In this document: positions 33,578 to 34,914 of the stretch, piece after piece
How the letters are laid out: the number at the start of each line of letters is the position of its first letter
Position numbering within the stretch: position 1 is the stretch's first letter
Assembly: GCA_944383465.1 (NCBI GenBank)
Contig: CALWPQ010000029.1
Coordinates: forward strand, 1-34,914
Length of the DNA stretch: 34,914 nucleotides
Direction: 5' to 3'
Source: an uncultured Clostridia bacterium
GTDB lineage: Bacteria > Bacillota > Clostridia > Peptostreptococcales > Anaerovoracaceae
Made by a program: the position numbers and the translations under genes
The notes under the pieces: model-generated
Seen by the model: only the letters and a program-made list of their open reading frames with translations
Databases searched by the model: none
What the model was told of the DNA's origin: nothing

Positions 33578-34333
33578 ATGAACTTAGATGTAAATGCAGG
33601 CGGTACTGTAAATAATACTGTTTTGACAAGGTTTTACGATGCGCCGCCGCTTAACAGGCGCGAGATACTGAGATATGCGGGATGTTCGGAGGTGCCTGAT
33701 AAGGAAATACTTGCGGTTCTCGATGAATGTCTCGAAGAAATAAGAGACAGGTTGTCATATAAAGTGTGTTACAGCGAGTTTTTGCTTAAATATAGCTGTA
33801 AAAACAATGAAAGTTTATCGAAAAATAATGATATCGATATGTCAATTGATTTAGGATTTGCCGAGGTGCATTCAAAGGCGCTTGCATACAATTTGCGCGG
33901 ATGCCGCAGCATAATTCTGTTTGCGGCGACAATCGGAATCGAGATAGACAGGCTTATTGCAAAGTATAGCAGGATTTCCGCAGTGAAGGCTCTCTTCTTT
34001 CAGGCGATAGGCGCGGAGAGAATAGAGAGCCTGTGCGACGCGTTTTGCAAGGAAATGAGAGCGGAAGCGGAAATGAAAGGCCTGTTTTTAAGACCGAGAT
34101 TCAGTCCCGGATACGGTGATTTGTCGCTTGCGTTGCAGAAAGATATTTTCGCCGTGCTCGATTGCCCGCGTAAAATTGGGATAACTCTTAACGAAAGTCT
34201 GCTGATGTCTCCCTCAAAATCGGTGACGGCGATTATCGGTGTCTGCGATGAAAAACCGGAATGCGCAGATAATGAAAATAAATGCGAAAGCTGTACAAAA
34301 CAGGACTGTGCGTATAGGAGAGAGGAAAAATAA
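33578..34333 (+). CDS. Separate methionine-synthase reactivation-domain protein
   Basis: This 251-residue protein resembles the C-terminal AdoMet-binding activation domain of cobalamin-dependent MetH, encoded as its own gene as in many Clostridia. It shows LGFAEVHSKALAYNLRGCRSIILFAATIG, AVKALFFQAIGAERIESLCDAF, and the signature RPRFSPGYGDLSLALQKDIF, corresponding to the R-x3-GYG motif of the activation domain. The Cys-rich tail (CESCTKQDCAYR) is usual in this clostridial form. It would reductively remethylate inactive cob(II)alamin on MetH. The order metF, activation protein, metH supports this. GAGG precedes the ATG, and metH begins four bases after the stop. Confidence 0.88.
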   Translation: MNLDVNAGGTVNNTVLTRFYDAPPLNRREILRYAGCSEVPDKEILAVLDECLEEIRDRLSYKVCYSEFLLKYSCKNNESLSKNNDIDMSIDLGFAEVHSKALAYNLRGCRSIILFAATIGIEIDRLIAKYSRISAVKALFFQAIGAERIESLCDAFCKEMRAEAEMKGLFLRPRFSPGYGDLSLALQKDIFAVLDCPRKIGITLNESLLMSPSKSVTAIIGVCDEKPECADNENKCESCTKQDCAYRREEK

Positions 34334-34337
34334 TAAA

Positions 34338-34914
34338 ATGAATGTGCTTGAATATTTAAATGATAACATTGTTTATCTTGACGGAGGAATGGGAACGCTG
34401 CTCCAGAGCGCGGGGCTTCCCGCGGGAGAATACCCGGAGCGCTGGAACATAACTCACCCCGACATTATTTCGGGAATACACAAGGATTATTTTGATGCCG
34501 GGAGTAATATAGTAAATACAAATACGTTTGGAGCAAACATACTCAAATTTTCAGGGACAGAGCTTGATGAAATCGTGTGCGCAGCTGTCAGAAACGCCAA
34601 AGAAGCGAGGGAAAAAAGTGCATCGCCTCATAAAAAATTCGTAGCGCTCGACATAGGACCGACCGGCAGACTTCTCAAGCCATACGGAGATTTTGATTTT
34701 GAGGAAGCCGTGAATACATTTGCCGAGACGATAAAACTCGGAGTGAAATACGGAGTTGATCTTATCTTCATAGAGACTATGAACGATAGCTATGAAACAA
34801 AAGCAGCTATGCTTGCAGCCAAAGAAAACAGCAGCCTTCCTGTATTTGTACCAAACCCCCCCACCGATGCCGCCAAACTGAAACGGGGGCACAAACCACC
34901 CCCGGGGGCCCAAT
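34338..34914 (+). CDS. metH: Cobalamin-dependent methionine synthase / homocysteine S-methyltransferase, 3'-truncated by window edge
   Basis: ATG 34338 with GAGAGG upstream opens a frame to the window end (192 codons). The N-terminal homocysteine-binding barrel is clear: YLDGGMGTLLQSAGLPAGEY, PERWNITHPDII, NTNTFGANILKF, FVALDIGPTGRLLKPYG and GVDLIFIETMNDSYETKAA. After LPVFV the expected family sequence (T/S-N-A-Y and then K-L-M-T-G) is replaced by NPPTDAAKLKRGHK and a proline run in the same frame. The final bases are full of C and G runs, so I take them as sequence error at a contig end. The zinc-binding Cys motifs lie beyond the window. Confidence 0.9.
   Translation, partial: MNVLEYLNDNIVYLDGGMGTLLQSAGLPAGEYPERWNITHPDIISGIHKDYFDAGSNIVNTNTFGANILKFSGTELDEIVCAAVRNAKEAREKSASPHKKFVALDIGPTGRLLKPYGDFDFEEAVNTFAETIKLGVKYGVDLIFIETMNDSYETKAAMLAAKENSSLPVFVPNPPTDAAKLKRGHKPPPGAQ

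Overview
The window looks like chromosome of a low-to-moderate GC, anaerobic, spore-lineage Firmicute, most likely class Clostridia. The evidence is the AGGAGG-type ribosome binding sites with frequent TTG and GTG starts, the sporulation regulators SpoVG and SpoVT, a Bacillus/Clostridium-type PurR, HisZ-dependent histidine synthesis, a flavodiiron oxygen/NO reductase with a rubredoxin partner, a split cobalamin methionine synthase and an SLH-anchored surface protein. A family such as Anaerovoracaceae is only a guess.

Layout. Bases 1-3100 are AT-rich and accessory in character: the C-terminal part of a fused AAA ATPase-TOPRIM (DUF4435) protein resembling single-chain PARIS-type defence proteins, a relic of a low-molecular-weight tyrosine phosphatase gene, and a DUF4234/SHOCT membrane protein. 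Bases 3636-5994 hold a secreted stalk-domain protein, then an ECF transporter S component overlapping an amidohydrolase. Bases 6134-14601 are a complete histidine operon hisZGDCBHAF(IE) followed by a PHP-type histidinol-phosphatase, with a strong promoter in front and a shared terminator behind. Bases 14699-25028 are a rearranged version of the Bacillus purR-yabJ-spoVG-glmU-prs-ctc-pth-mfd-spoVT neighbourhood. spoVG and purR lie on the minus strand, murC-glmU(acetyltransferase half only)-prs-pth-mfd form a plus-strand operon, an MFS transporter follows, and spoVT points back at it.

Bases 25029-25643 are a gene-poor but structure-rich interval: a LysR relic, two matched palindromes, a strong promoter and a hairpin-laden leader. 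They sit in front of a 1580-residue SLH-anchored surface protein made of about eight beta-type repeats, a domain that matches DUF3783, a helical segment, an Fn3-like domain and three SLH modules. Bases 30718-32515 encode a flavodiiron protein and a flavin-reductase/rubredoxin protein (O2/NO detoxification). Bases 32675-34914 encode metF, a separate MetH reactivation-domain protein and the start of metH. The last roughly 65 bases of metH look corrupted, as at a contig end.

How the parts connect: prs makes the PRPP that HisG consumes and that PurR senses. murC and GlmU act in cell-wall precursor supply. MetF provides methyl-THF to MetH, which the activation protein keeps reduced. The strongest leads for something undescribed are the DUF3783-like domain inside a secreted S-layer protein together with its paired-palindrome promoter region, the stand-alone GlmU acetyltransferase, and the fused ATPase-TOPRIM protein at the left edge.
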